Origin: Schistocerca nitens
Taxonomy: Eukaryota; Arthropoda; Insecta; Orthoptera; Acrididae
Reading direction: 5' to 3'
Length of the DNA: 64,000 nucleotides
Assembly: GCF_023898315.1 (NCBI RefSeq)
Contig: NC_064614.1
Coordinates: 1,054,070,432 to 1,054,134,431 of the forward strand
This document shows positions 33,126-47,056 of the stretch, piece after piece. A program made the position numbers and the translations under genes. Positions within the stretch are counted from its first letter, which is position 1. Every line of letters begins with the position of its first letter. The notes beneath the pieces were generated by a model. The model had not been told where the DNA came from. It did no database searches and saw only the letters and a program-made list of their open reading frames with translations.

Positions 33126-33893
33126 ACTGACACAACCTTTTTTATCTTCTCTGCAGCATTTTTCAACTTCGTATTGTACCACCGTTACAAAATTTAACAT
33201 CAACTTCACCTCACTCAGGTTTTTAACTCTACTTGAAACTATACACCATCGGTTACTCCATTCTTTCAAAACCAGAACATCACTACTTCATTGCCTTCAT
33301 CATTTCTAATTACCACATTACTCCAATTTCATAAACCTCCACATCACACACATACCAACTAATCCGTCCACCCTCTCTCACACACATTATATGTTTCCAC
33401 TATATCATTTCTTCTGATACTGTAAATATTAAGGCACTGTACTGCCTACACCTTTCTACCTCCATAACAAATCTCAAAGGGTAACTTGTTTTACACAAGA
33501 CCACAACAAACAAAATAACCACACACGATATAAACCTGCCTTACAATCTTCTCAATAACCAAGGGTTGCTCAAGTGTCTCTTTATTTACTAGTCTTCACT
33601 GTATTTCACTTCACAATAGCTAATAACCTCTCCACAATTGGACTCTTTATAACTTCTACAAATTTTAATACTAACACAATCCCTTTCCAGAAAGCCACTC
33701 TCATTACCAACATCATGTTTCAGCCTCATCATCCACATTTTCAATATTTCCTGTTCTCAACATCGGTACAACTCATTTGCCTTATAGGGGTACCAATAAA
33801 ACTTCTTATCCCGTCACACATAAATACTTCCTCACTACCATTATTCTCCACTACACATAACTGAAATAATTAATTCTATGGCTTGGGCAAGGG

Positions 33894-33955
<62 letters not shown>

Positions 33956-35285
33956 GCCACCATCCTCAATTTCACCTCACATCAGGTACCTACACCACAT
34001 TTTGAATTAACGTAATTTTTATGTTAATGATTTATGTGGGGGCAACTAATTCCAAACCACAATGAGCATCAATACCTCAATGGACATTGCTAGCAATTAC
34101 ATTTTCCGTACACGTAACATTTGCTGTAACTTTCACTACAGCAACAGATTTTCCTTTTATCTCTTCATCTGCAATAGCATCTTCCAGCACCTTCTACACT
34201 CTTCCTAATTTTCACTGTTACAAGTCTTACTCTCATCACCTGACTTACACAATGATCCCAAAACTCAACTCTCAAAATCAAATTTTATAAAAGGGCTCTA
34301 ATATTACAACTTGCTAGTCATTGTTTCTTACATATTTAGGTTGTATACACTCCAACCATGAATATATTCATTCACCTCTAAATACTCTTGAGACTCATTC
34401 TCACTTTACTTAAACCTATGCCTACTAACTAGTCTCTGCTTGAAACATTGTTCTCCCATTGCCTTATCAACGCATCATCACTCACTCTAGTCTTGGGTAT
34501 GCTACCTTCAGTCAGACTCCTCTCTTTCCACATGGCACCATTGAGTCACTCGCAAACAATTATTACAGTCTCATCCACATTTCTGCTCAACTCAGGTCTC
34601 CTCCTTATTTGCCATACATAATGTGTCAAATCCAGCAAAACCGCCTCTAATCCCCAACTTGCTACAAGCTCACACAAGGGACAACTAAGGATGAAGCATT
34701 GTTTGGGCAACGGAAATCTCTGCCTCATACACTTTAACCTCCATTATTGGAAAATACTCTCAATTCGGTATTTTCAACTCATACACTCCTGCTACATTTC
34801 AAATGTATTGAGAATAAACCTATACACCCTTATGAACCATCCTAATTAATAGGGAATCAATCTACATGCAGAACTAATAACATTTTCACAACTATCAAAC
34901 CAACATACAATTTACCTCTTTTTAGCTTTCTATGCTCTTCTAAATTATCTCATCCTCTCTACCTCCTCTAAAATGAAAATTATTTGATTTTGCTTTTATT
35001 CATACTTCCCTCTACCAGTTTCAAGGGATATTTTACTCTCTGGGACAATACATTTTGTCAAATCACACATGCTACTAACTCACCATATCACTAACTGTCC
35101 AAACTCAAATCTTGTAAGCAGTACCTACAGGGGCAACATTAGTAAACAGAACATTCATCACCAAACTTTATTTTTAAGCAATTCTCCTTCTCGTCAACCT
35201 CATTCTTTATTTCTCCACATTCTTTATTTCTCTACATTCTTCCTGGAGTACTGTTTTACTTCTTCACCCAAACATTAACCTGAAC
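33126..35285. repeat. Array unit 7 (uninterrupted reference unit)
   Basis: The best complete unit, about 2.16 kb, with all landmarks in order and no insertion. The CA site is (CA)n at 33895-33952. It holds no gene: + strand frames such as 32995-33309 are Ser/Thr/Phe/Leu-rich and exist because the strand has few stop codons. Confidence 0.85.
33895..33952. repeat. (CA)n microsatellite at the conserved array site
   Basis: About 29 uninterrupted CA dinucleotides after ggcttgggcaagggc. Confidence 0.97.
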
Positions 35286-35654
35286 ACCGACACAAACATT
35301 TCTTACCTTTTCCACAACCTCATATTGTGCCACCTTGTCCAAATTTAACATCAACTTCACCTCACTCAGGTTTTTAACTCTACTTTAATCCATTAACCAT
35401 CTTGTACTACAATCTTTCGAAAACTGGAACATAACTACTTCACTACCTAAATCATTTCAAATTACCACATTACTCCAATTTCTTAAACCTCCACATCACG
35501 CACATACCACCTAATTCGTCCACACTCTCTCACACATATCACTAGTAGCTGCTGGATCATTTTGCATCCCATCACACATACATACTTCCTCACTATCATT
35601 ATTCTCCACTACACATGACTGAAATAATTATTTCCATGGTTTGGGAAGTGCCAC

Positions 35655-35700
<46 letters not shown>

Positions 35701-35723
35701 ACTCACTCACTCACTCACTCACA

Positions 35724-35770
<47 letters not shown>

Positions 35771-36775
35771 CTCCATCCTAAATTTCACCTCATATCATGT
35801 ATTTACACCATGTGGATACATATTTTAAATTAACATAATTTCTAAAAACACATAATTTCAAAGGTGGTGTCTCATCCCAGACAACAATGAGAATCAAAAT
35901 ATAAATGGAAATGGCCATCAATTACACTTTCTGCATACCTCATAAATACTATAACTTTTACTACAAAAGACTTTCCTTTCCTTTGCATCAGCAACAGGAT
36001 ATTCGAACACCTTCAACTCTCTCCCTAATTTGCACAGTCACAAATCTAACACTCATCACATGACTCACACAGTGCACCTAGAACTCAATAATGTAATCCT
36101 CAAAATCAAATTTTATCGCAGGGTTCAAACATTACAACTCACTAGTAATTCTCTCTTACATGTATATGCAAAACCCCAACCACACCTAAATTCATTCCTC
36201 GGGACTCACTCTCCTTTACTTAAACTTATGCCTACTAATCAATCTCTCTTTTAAATGTTGGACTCACATCGTCTTATCAGCACCTCATTGCTCATGTAAC
36301 TCTTAGATATGCTACCTTCTCTCTTTCCATAGGCCGCCACCGATTCATTCGTAAGCAATTATCATCGTATCGTCCACATTTTTGTTCAACACAGTCACCT
36401 CCTAACCTGTCATACATACCATGTCAATTGGAGCAACATCACATCCTTCATTTACATTCTAATCTCAAACACACTACCAGCTCACACAAGGGACGTCTAA
36501 GGATTAAAAACTGCATGGACCATGGGGATCACAAGTGTCAAAAACTTTAACCTCCATTCTCAGAAAATACTCTTGTTTTGGTACTTTCAACTCATATACA
36601 CCATCTACATTTAAACATATTGAGAAAAAATCTGTAGTTCACAAAACATTCATTAAGATATTCTATTTGTAAGCAATTCAGATTCACTTCATCACAACTG
36701 TATACTACCACACCTCATTACTTATTTTTCTACATTTTCTGTGGCTACTGTTTTATTTCCACATCCAAACCTTAA
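35286..36775. repeat. Array unit 8, internally deleted
   Basis: About 1.49 kb. It lacks the segment between cctatacacccttatcagcc and gcaacattagttcac, with the junction near 36636. The CA site is a long (CT)n(CACT)n(CA)n compound. It holds no gene. Confidence 0.78.
35659..35769. repeat. (CT)n(CACT)n(CA)n compound microsatellite
   Basis: About 20 CT, then seven CACT-type units, then about 23 CA, at the conserved array site. Confidence 0.95.
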
Positions 36776-37512
36776 CCTCATTCTTCAACCTCATATTGGG
36801 CCACCTTTTCATAATTTTACATCAACTACACCTCATTCTGGTTCTTCCTTCTACATGAAACCATACACCATATTATACTAATTTCTTTTGTTAAAAAGAA
36901 CATTCCTACCTCCATCATTTCTAATTACCAAATTACTCCAATTTCTTAAACCTCCACATCATGCACATACCAATTAATTCGTCCACAGTCTCTCAAGCAT
37001 ATCATCTGTCTCCACTGGATCATTTCTTCTCATACTCTAAATATTAAGGGACTGTACTTCCTACATATTTCTATGTCTATTACACACCTCAAGAGGTAAT
37101 CATTTTTTCACTAACCACACTGAACAGGATAACCAGACACTATATACCTTCCATACAATCTTTTCAAAAACCAAGGGGCACTCAAGTTTCTTTTTATTTA
37201 CTAGTCTTCACTTTACTTCACAATAGGTAAGTACCTCTCCACAATAAAACTCTTTATAACTTCTGCCAATTTTAATAACAACACAGTCACATTCCAGAAA
37301 GCCACTCTCATTACTAACATCAGGCTTCAAATCTTCATCAATTACATTCTCAATATTTTCCATTCTCATTATCAATAGGACTCATAACCTAATAGGGGTA
37401 CTAATGAAATTTCGCATCCCATCACACATACAAACTTACTCATTATTATATTCATCCACCACACATAACTGAAATAATTAATTCTTTGGCTTGGGTAAAG
37501 GCTATGTCCTCA

Positions 37513-37514
<2 letters not shown>

Positions 37515-37559
<45 letters not shown>
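37515..37559. repeat. (CA)n microsatellite at the conserved array site
   Basis: About 22 CA dinucleotides after gtcctcact. Confidence 0.95.
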
Positions 37560-37561
<2 letters not shown>

Positions 37562-37892
37562 CCATCCTACATTCCAAATTACATTAGGTACCTATATCAT
37601 GCGGACACATATTAAATTAAAATAGTTTATATAGCATTTCATTTAAGTCAGAGTGTCTCATACCAAACAACATTGAGCATTAAATATCTCAAAGGAAGGG
37701 GCCATCAATTAAATCAAATTTTATAACAGGTCTCAAACATTGCAACTTGCTAGTCATTGTTTCTTACATGTATAAGCTCTATACACTCCAACCACACCTA
37801 AATTCATTCACCATTAAATACTATTGGGACTCATTCTCACTTTGCATAAACCTATGAATACTAACCAATCTCTGTTTTAAACATTGCACTAA

Positions 37893-40800
37893 CCCTCCCC
37901 CCCTCCCTCACTGAATCATGGACCTTGCCATTGGTGTGGAGACTTGCGTGCCTCACCGATACAGATAGCCGTACCCTAAGTGCAACAACAAAACCACAAA
38001 ATGGAGGGGTATCTGTTGTGAGGCCAGACTAACGTATGGTTCCTGAAGAGGGGCAGCAGCCTTTTCAGTAGTTGCAGGGGCAACAGTTTGGATGATTGAC
38101 CGATCTGACCTTGTAACACTAACCAAAATGGCCTTGCTGTGCTAGTACTGCGAACGGCTGAAAGCAAGGGGAAACTATAGCCGTAATTTTTCCCAAGGGC
38201 ATGCAGTTTTACTGTATGGTTAAATGATGATGGCGTCTGCTGGGCGGTAAAATATTCTGGAGGTAAAATAGTCCCCCATTCAGATCTCCGGGCAGGGACT
38301 ACTCAAGAGGATGTTGTTATCAGGAGAAAGAAAACTGGCATTCTACGGATTGGAGCGTGGAATGTCAGATCCCTTAATCGGGCAAGTAGGTTAGAAAATT
38401 TTAAAAGGGAAATGATAAGGTTAAAGTTAGATAGAGTGGGAATTAGTGAAGTTTGGTGGCAGGAGGAACAAGACTTTTGGTCAGGGTTATAAATATAAAA
38501 TCAAATAGGGGTAATGCAGGAGTAGGTTTAATAATGAATTTAAAAATATGAGTGGGGGTAAGCTACTACAAACAGCGTAGTGAAACGCATTATTCTGGCC
38601 AAGATAGACACAAAGCCCATGCCTACTACAGTAGTACAAGTTTATATGCCAAATAGCTCTGAATTGATGAAAATGATGAAATTGATGAAATGCATGATGA
38701 GATAAAAGAAATTATTCAGATACTGAAGGGAGACGAAAATTTAATAGTCATGGGTGACTGGAATTCGATAGTGGTAAAAGGAAGAGGAGGAAACATAGTA
38801 GGTGAATATGGATTGGGGGTAAGAAATGAAAGAGGAAGCCGCCTGGTAGAATTATGCACAGAGCATAACTTAATCATAGCTAACACTTGGTTCAAGAATC
38901 ATGAAAGAAGGTTGTATACCTGGAAAAGCCTAGAGATACCAGAAGGTATCAGATAGATTATATAATGGTAAGACAGAGATTTAGGAACCAGCTTTAAATT
39001 GTAAGACATTTCTAGGGGCAGATCTGGACTCTGACCACAATCTATTGGTTATGAACTGTAGATTAAAACTGAAGAAACTGCAAAAAGGTGGGAATTCAAG
39101 GAGATGGGACATGGATAAACTGACTAAACCAGAGGTTGTACAGAGTATCAGGGAGAGCATAAGTGAACAATTAATAAGAATGGGGGGAAAAATACAGTAG
39201 AAGAAGAATGGGTAGCTTTGAGGGATGAAGTAGTGAAGGCAGCAGAGGATCAAGTAGGTAAAAAGACAAGGGCTAGCAGAAATCCTTGGGTAACAGAAGA
39301 AATATTGAATTTAATTGATGAAAGGAGAAAATATGAAAATGCAGTAAATGAAGCAGGCAAAAAGGAATACAAACATCGGAAAAATGATATCGACAGAAAA
39401 AGCAAAATGGCTAAGCAGGGATGGCTAGAGGACAAGTGTAAGGATGTAGAGGCTTATCTCACTAGGGGTAAAATAGATACTGCCTACAGGAAAATTAAAG
39501 AGACCTTTGGAGAAAAGAGAACCACTTGTATGAATATCAAGAGCTCAGATGGAAACCCTGTTCTAAGCAAAGAAGGGAAAGCAGAAAGGTGGAAGGAGTA
39601 TATAGAGGGTCTATTCAAGGGCGATACTTGAGGACAATATTATGGAAATAAAAGAGGATGTAGATGAAGATGAAATGGGAGATATGATACTGCATGAAGA
39701 GTTTGACACAGCACTGAAAGACCTAAGTCAAAACAAGGCCCCGATAGTAGGCAACATTCCATTAGAACTACTGACAGCCTTGGGAAAGCCAATCCTGACA
39801 AAACTCTACCATCTGGTAAGCAAAATGTATGAGACAGGAGAAATACCCTCAGATTTCAAGAAGAATTTAATAATTTCAATCCCAAAGAAAGCAGGTGTTG
39901 AAAGATGTGAAAATTAGTGAACTATCAGTTTAATAAGTCACAGCTGCAAAATACTAACGCAAATTCTTTACAGAAGAATGGAAAAACTGATAGAAGCCAA
40001 CCTCAGCGAAGATCAGTTTGGATTCCGTAGAAATATTGGAATATGTGAGGCAATACTGACCCTACGACTTATATTAGAAGATAGATTAAGGAAAAGCAAA
40101 CCAATGTTCCTAGCATTTGTAGACTTAGAGAAAGCTTTTGACAATGTTGACTGGAATACTCTCTTTCAAATTCTAAAGGTGGCAGGGGTAAAATACAGGG
40201 AGCAAAAGGCTATTTACAATTTGTACAGAAACCAGATGCCAGTTATAAGAGTCGAGAGTCATGAAAGGGAAGCAGTGGTTGGGAGGGGATTGAGACAGGG
40301 TTGTAGCCTCTCCCCGATGTTATTCAGTCTGTATATTGAGTAAGCAGTAAAGGAAACAAAAGAAAAATTTGGAGTGGGTATTAAAATCCATGGAGAAGAA
40401 ATAAAAACTTAAAGGTTTACCGATGACATTGTAATTCTGTCAGAGACAGCAAAGGACTTGGAAGAGCAATTGAACAGAATGGACAGTGTCTTGAAAGGAG
40501 GATATAAGATGAATATCAACAAAAGCGAAACGAGGATAATGGAATGTAGTCGAATTAAGTCTGGCGGTGCTGAGGCAATTAGATTAGGAAATGAGACACT
40601 TAAAGTAGTAAAGGAGTTTTGCTATTTGGGGAGAAAAATAACTGATGATGGACGAAGTAGAGCAAATATAAAATTTAGACCGGCAATGGCAAGGAAAGTG
40701 TTTCTGAAGAAGAGAATTTTGATAACATCGAGTATAGATTTAAGTGTCAGGAAGTCGTTTCTGAAAGTATAGAGTGTAGCCATGTATAGAAGTGAAACAT

Positions 40801-41096
40801 GGATGATAAATAGTTTGGACAAGAAATGAATAGAAGCTTTCAAAATGTGGTGCTACAGAAGAATGCTGAAGATTAGATGGGTAGATCACATAACTAATGA
40901 AGAGGCATTGAATAGAATTGGCGAGAAGAGGAGTTTGTGGCACAACTTGACCAGAAGAAGGAATTGGTTGGTAGGACATGTTCTGAGGCATCAAGGGATC
41001 ACCAATTTAGTACTGAAGGGCAAAACTTGCACAGAATAGAGTAGCATGCAGAGCTGCATCAAACCAGTCTCAGGACTGAAGACCACAACAACAACA
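37893..41096 (+). mobile_element. Nearly full-length LINE with endonuclease and RT, broken
   Basis: Begins with a C-rich lead (cctccccccctccctc) and a GC-richer 5' region containing gcctcaccgatacagatagc and gttcctgaagaggggcagca. It then reads an endonuclease, RT and C-terminal region, and ends ccagtctcaggactgaagac followed by a (ACA)n tail. It is about 3.2 kb and appears to have a single large ORF in its intact form. It reads, from memory, like a LINE abundant in Schistocerca. It has several frameshifts and stops. Confidence 0.9.
38340..41039 (+). pseudogene. LINE endonuclease-reverse transcriptase, multiply broken
   Basis: The endonuclease opens ILRIGAWNVRSLNRASRL and includes MGDWNSIVV and ANTWFKNHERRLYTW (38690-38956). 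A Lys-rich linker follows (39218-39631). The RT-proximal frame at 39642-39917 and the RT at 39978-40343 contain LSEDQFGFRRNIG, LEKAFDNVDWNTLFQ and GLRQGCSLSPMLFSLYIE, ended by TAA at 40341-40343. Motif C lies just after a second TAA (40410-40412) and reads RFTDDIV in place of F-A-D-D. The C-terminal frames (40458-40772, 40845-41039) carry KMNINKSETRIM and LVGHVLRHQGI. It cannot encode an active enzyme. It shares both stops and the Thr with the minus-strand copy at 31.0-32.4 kb. Confidence 0.9.
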
Positions 41097-41924
41097 GCAT
41101 TCCACCTTCAGTCAGACTTCCCTCTTTTCACAGGGCACCACCAACTCACTCAAAAACATTTATCATAGTATAATCCACTTTTATACTCAACTAAGGTCTC
41201 CTTTTAAGCTGCCATAGAGACCGTGCCATTTGCAGAAATACCACCTCCCTCATTTACACTCTATGTCCAACAAACTACTAGCTCACTCAAGGGACATCTA
41301 ACGATTAAGAACTGCATGGGCAGTAGGTATATCTGCCTCATAAACTTTCTCATTATTTCTTGGACAATACTCCCCTTTCATTATCTGAACTCACACACAG
41401 TAACTACATTTCCAGCGTATTTATAACAAACCTATACACACTTATCAACCATACAAATTGTTGGGGAATCTATCTACAAGCAGAACAAATAACATTTAAA
41501 TACCAATCAAATCAACATCCAAATTTCTCTTTTTTCCTTTCTATACTGATCTTAATTATCTCCTCTTCTCTACCTCATTGAAAGTGAAGAACTATTTGAT
41601 TGGGTTTCTATTCATACTTCTGTCTACCAATTTCAAATGATATTGCACTCTCTAGAACAGTACATATTCACCTCTAAGGATAATCATTACTTCAAGTCAC
41701 ACACATTACTAAATCACCATATCACTAACTGTAGAAACTCAAATCTTGTAAGCAGGAGAAACAGCGGCAACATTAATGCACAAATCAGTCATTACCAAAC
41801 TCTATTTGTAAGCAACTCCACTTCACTTCATCACACCTGTTCACTACCACTTCTCATTCTTCATTTTTCTACATTTTCTTTGGGGTACTGTTGTACTTCC
41901 CCATCCAAACCTTAATTTCCACAC

Positions 41925-44462
41925 TAAAACTTCTTTTTTTTTTTTTATTTTCTCTGCACCATTCTTCAACCTCATTTTTCATCACCTTTTAGAAATTTCA
42001 CATCAACTACACCTCACTCAACTTTTTAACTCTGCTTGAAAACATACACAACCTTATACTCCATTCTTTAGAAAACCGGAACATTACTACTTCATTACCT
42101 CCAACATTTCTACTTACCACATTACTGCAATTTCTTAAACCTCCACATCATGCACATACCACCTAATTTTTCCCCACTCTATCACACATATCACTAGCCT
42201 AGACTGGATCATTTCGTCCTGTACTCTAAATATTATGGGACTGTACTTCCTACAGTTTTCTACCTCCATTACACACCTCAAAGGGTAAATTGTTTTTCAG
42301 TAACCAACACCGAACAGTATTAAAAGACACAACTGAAACCTACCTGACAATCTTTTCTATAACCAAGGGTCACTCAAGCATCTCTTTTAGTACTCTTCAC
42401 TTTACAATAGGTAATTTCCTTTCCACAACTGGACTCTTTATAACATCTACAAATAACAATAATAACACAACCCTATTCCAGAAAGTCACTCACATTACCA
42501 ACATCGAGCTTCCCATCTTCAATATTCTAGAACATTTTCAATGTTTCCTGTCCTCAACATCAACACAGCTCATTTCCCTAATAGAGATATCAATAAATTT
42601 TCGCATCCCATCACCCATATATATTTCCTCACTATTTATGTTCTTCACTACACATGACTGAAATCGTTAATGCTATGGCTTGGACAAGGGCCACGTCCTC
42701 ACACACACACACACCTCCATCCTAAATTTCACCTCACATAATTTACCTACATCATATGGACACATTTTAAATTAACATAACTTCTATAACTTCTCATTGA
42801 GGTGTTTCATTCCAAACAACAATCAGCATCAATATCTCAATGGAAAGGGCCTTCAAATACACTTTCTCTACACCTAAAATATTCTAGAACTTTCACTACG
42901 AAAACTGACTTTCCTCCTCTCGCGGCATCTGCAATAGGTTCTTCGAACATCTTCTACTCTCTTCCTAATTTGTAGAGTCACTAGTCTTACTTTCATCACC
43001 TGACTTACACAATGTTGATAAAACTCAATAATGGTACTCTCAAAATCAAATTTTATAACAGGGCACAAACATTTCAATTTCCTAGTCATTGTTTCTTATA
43101 TGTATAACCAATATACACTCCAACCCCACCTATGTTCATTCACCTCTAAATACTCTTGGGACCCATTCTCACTTTACTTAAACCTATGCCTACTAACCAA
43201 TCTCTCTTTTAAACAATGTACTCACACGGCCTAGTCAACTCTTCATCACTCACTTTACTCTTGGATATACTACCTTCAGTTAGACTTCAGTCTTTTCACA
43301 GGGAACCAACCATTACCTCACAAACAATTATTATAGTATATCCACATTTATGCTCAACTCAGGTATCCTCCTACTTTTCCATACAGACCATGTCAATTGC
43401 AGCAATACCCACTCCGTCTTTTACATTCTAATCTCCAACTCACTACCAGTTCACACAACAGTCATCTAAGGATTAAGACTTGCATAGGCAATTGGAAACT
43501 CCACCTACTACACTTTAACATAAATTCTCGGAAAATAGTCTCCTTTCAGTATTTGCAACTCATATACAACAGCTACGTTTCAAACATATTGAGAATATGC
43601 CTATACACTCTTATCAGCCATCCTACTTGTTACGTAATCTATCTACATGCAGAAATAAAGACATGTTCATACCAATCTAACCATTTGATTTTTGATTTGA
43701 TTTACTTTCATTCCAATTGATCCGTAGTGAGGAGGTCCTCCAGGATGTGGAACATGTCAGAAAAACAACAATACATGACAAATATTTACAATTAAAACAA
43801 ATAAGCTAATGTACCATTCCACAGGTCCCAAGTGGAATGATCGTCATTTTTTAATGAACACTAAGAGTAATTTTACAAATACTAATGCACTGAATTTAAA
43901 ATAAAAAAGTTTTTTATTTATTTATAAGGTAATACAACTACTGGAATACTTATTTACAATGAACACATTACTGCACTGAAATTGTGCAGAAGTTATGTTG
44001 TACTTATATACAAATCAGTTGGTTTTACTAAGAAATTCATCAATGGAGTAGAAGGAGTTGGCCACCAATTTATCTACTTTTCCCATTCTACACTCATACT
44101 AAATTATGTAATCCTCTTTGCCTCATCTAAAGTGAAAAATTATTTGCTTGGGCTTCTATTCATACTTCTCTCTACCAATTTCAAAGGAGATTTTACTCTA
44201 TGGGACAATACATATCCGCTCCTATGGCCAATCATTTCACCAAATCACACACACTACTAAATCACCTAAATCACTACCTGTCCAAACTCAAATCTTGGAA
44301 GCAGGACTTACAGGTGCACCATTAGATAAAAATCATTCATCACCAAAATCAATTTATAAGCAATTCTCATTTACATCATCTCACCTGTTCACTACGACAC
44401 CTCATACTTTATTTTTCTAAATTTTCTTTGGGGTAATGTTTTACTTCCTCATTAACCTCCAC
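41925..44462. repeat. Array unit 10, split by a LINE fragment
   Basis: Array pieces are 41925-43683 and 44079-44462, about 2.14 kb once the LINE fragment is removed. A T-run near 41935-41950 marks its start. The CA site is short (42698-42713). It holds no gene. Confidence 0.8.
43684..44078 (-). mobile_element. LINE 3' end fragment (non-coding)
   Basis: Starts on the + strand with a tttgatttttgatttgattt tail (the minus-strand tail is an AAATC-type repeat) and contains gatccgtagtgaggaggtcc and ccacaggtcccaagtggaat. I recognise this as the 3' UTR of a LINE family common in Schistocerca, from memory. About 395 bases remain, ending ggagttggccaccaattt just before the coding part. No protein is encoded. 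Confidence 0.75.
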
Positions 44463-45782
44463 ACTAACACATCTTTTTTTATCTTCTCTGCACCATTCCT
44501 TAACCTCATTTTGTAGCACCTTTTCTAAATTTAACATCAACTTCACCTCACTCAGGTTTTTAACTCTCCTCGAAACCATATACCATTCTATATTCCATTC
44601 TTTAGAAAACCAGAACATTACTACTTCATTACCTCTAACATTACTCCAACATCTTAAACCTCCACATCATGCAGATACCACGTAATTTCTCCACAATCTC
44701 TCACACATATCACATCTCCACAGTATCATTCCTTCTAGTACTCTAAATACTAAGGGACTGTACTTTCTACAGCTTTCTCCCTCCATTAGACACCTCAAAG
44801 GGTAAATTGTTTACCACTAACCAACACCAAACAATATTACTAGACACAACAGAAACCTTCCTTACAATCTTTTCAATAACCAGGGGTCACTCAAGTGTTT
44901 CTTTATTTACTAGTCATCACTTCACTTCACAATAGGTAATTACCTTTCCACAATTAGACTCTTTATAACATCTACAAATATTAAAATAATAATGAAATCC
45001 CATTCCAGAAAGCCACTCTCATTACCTACGTCAAGCTTTACATCTTCATTGCCTACATATTCCAATATTTCCACCTGCAGTATCAATAAAGCTCATTTTC
45101 CAAATAGGGGTAAGAATAAACTTTCGCATCCCATCACACGTTCATACTTCCTCCCTATCATTATTCTACACAACACATAACAGAAATTATTAATTTTTAT
45201 GGCTTGGTCAAGGGCCACGTCCTCACACACACTCCTCCATCCTAAATTTCACCTCACATCAGTTACCTATATCATGTGGACAAACATTTTAAATTATCAT
45301 TTGATTCAGGTGGGGGCGTCTCATTCCAAGCAACAATGAGCATCAATACCTCAATGGAAAGGGGCATCAATTAAACTTCTGTACGCCTTACATATACTAC
45401 AACTTTCACTTGTACAACAGGCTTACCTTTTCGCTCTGCATCTGCAATACGGTCTTCAAACATCTTCTACTCTCTACCTAATTTGAACAGACACAGTTCT
45501 TACTCTCATCACGTGACTCATACAATGCTTCTAAAACTCAATACTATAACTCTCAAAATCAAATTTTTAAGCAGTGAACAGACATTACCATTTGCTGGTC
45601 GTTGTTTCTTAAATCTTTAAGCTATATACACTCCACAACCACACCAAATTCATTCAGCTCTACATACTCTTGGGGCTCATTCTCACTTTACTTTAACCTA
45701 TGCCTACTAACCAATATCTCTTTTAAACACTATATTCTTATCACCTTATCAACATTTCATCACTCACTTTACTCTTGGATAT

Positions 45783-46965
45783 CAGATTTCGCATAAAAAT
45801 TTTTCTGTCTCATAACGTACAAGTTGAATCATTGATTTTATGTACAGGAGACTCTTCAGCTTGTAACTATGATAAATTATACATGGAAGACAATTTTTTA
45901 TATAATCACAATAAAATCTGAATATTATTGATTATTATTGTTTTTATCCTGCTCAGATAGTTGAATCATAAAAAATTCATCAATAGATTAATAACATTTC
46001 TGCCCTTGGATGCTATACAGTTCTCTTTTTACTGCCTCTCTTTGGTCCTTTCTAAAATTTGTGTCTTTCAATTTATTGTATACCTTCATTTCCATATATT
46101 GTGGAGACTGCTCAAAAAGATTAAGCCTGTGTGTAGGCAGCATGAAGCTTTCTTTGTTTCTAGTTTCGTGAATATGCTGGAAATTATTTGACAAAAATAG
46201 TTTAGGGTTATTACTTGTGAAAAGAATTACTTGATACAGATACAATGAGGGAACGCTTAGTATCTTAAGATCTCTTAATAATGGCTGACAAGATTCTCTT
46301 AGCTTTGCACTGCATATGATTCTGATAATTTTTTTTTCTGCAAGGTTAATATTTTTGTCATGTTGCTAGCCAGAAGACAATACCGTATCTCACTACTGAC
46401 TCAAAGTAACTATGATATACTACTTTATTGTGTCCATACTAGTGGCACTGGCTAAGACTGTCATAGCAAACGCCATTCTGTTTAGTTTATTTTTAAGATA
46501 ATCTATGTGTGAGGATCATGATAGGTTTCTGCACATTTGCATTCCTAATAATTTAACATGCTCTGCTTCATTTAGCTCCTGGCTTCTGTGCATAATGTGA
46601 ATATCATTCATTCAAGACTGTTTTGTCTTAAATTGCATCAGCTGTGTTTTTGAAATGCCATTTAGATGGAACCCATGATCTAGGATTTTTATAGTTTCTA
46701 TGACATTTTTAGGTATTTCTTCTGTATTTTTATTTTCTGCTCGTACTTATGTGTCATCAGCAAATAACACTGAATGATAAATTATATTTATTTACATAAA
46801 AAAATTTATTTACATAAAAAAGAACGAGGATTGGGCCCAGAAATGAGCCTTGTGGTACTCCCCGTGAGATGGTTCTCCACTTCAAACAGTATTTCCCATT
46901 GCTTGATGTTATGACAAACCTTCCCTTTCTCTCCGTTAGATGTGACTTACACCACTGTAAGGCAC
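45783..46965 (-). mobile_element. 5'-truncated LINE fragment (CR1/Jockey group)
   Basis: Inserted between ggatat and the cttctctattt...agggcaccac phase of the array. On the minus strand it runs from the RT core to the 3' UTR. It keeps no endonuclease. Confidence 0.8.
45988..46965 (-). pseudogene. RT core and C-terminus of a LINE, broken
   Basis: The minus-strand frame 46757-46984 reads ALQWCKSHLTERKG, then WRTISRGVPQGSFLGPIL, RT motif B of the CR1/Jockey group. The frame 45988-46245 reads HETRNKESFMLPTHRLNLFE, then VYNKLKDTNFR, the family's C-terminal region. The part between is interrupted by several stops. The DNA for motif C (tgtgtcatcagcaaat on the + strand, 46750-46765) still reads FADDT-like on the minus strand. 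It is inactive. Confidence 0.8.
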
Positions 46966-47027
46966 TTACCTTCTCTATTTCCATAGGGCACCACTAATTC
47001 ACTCACAAACAATTATTATAGTATCAT

Positions 47028-47056
47028 CCCAGATCACGTAAGAAACAGATTGACCG
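47028..47056 (+). repeat. Left terminal inverted repeat of the 1.93 kb element
   Basis: CCCAGATCACGTAAGAAACA then gattgaccg; it matches the right end except for one base. Confidence 0.92.

Larger units (their letters stand above)
36776..41924. repeat. Array unit 9, split by a LINE
   Basis: Array pieces are 36776-37892 and 41097-41924, about 1.95 kb in all. The CA site is (CA)n at 37515-37559. Array sequence on the two sides of the LINE does not join perfectly: about 60 bases including catcaccttatcaacac are missing. Confidence 0.75.

Noticed and set aside
35659-35769. Compound microsatellite considered as a CRISPR-like or regulatory repeat
   Set aside because: It is simple dinucleotide/tetranucleotide sequence without spacers, at the site of the ordinary array microsatellite.
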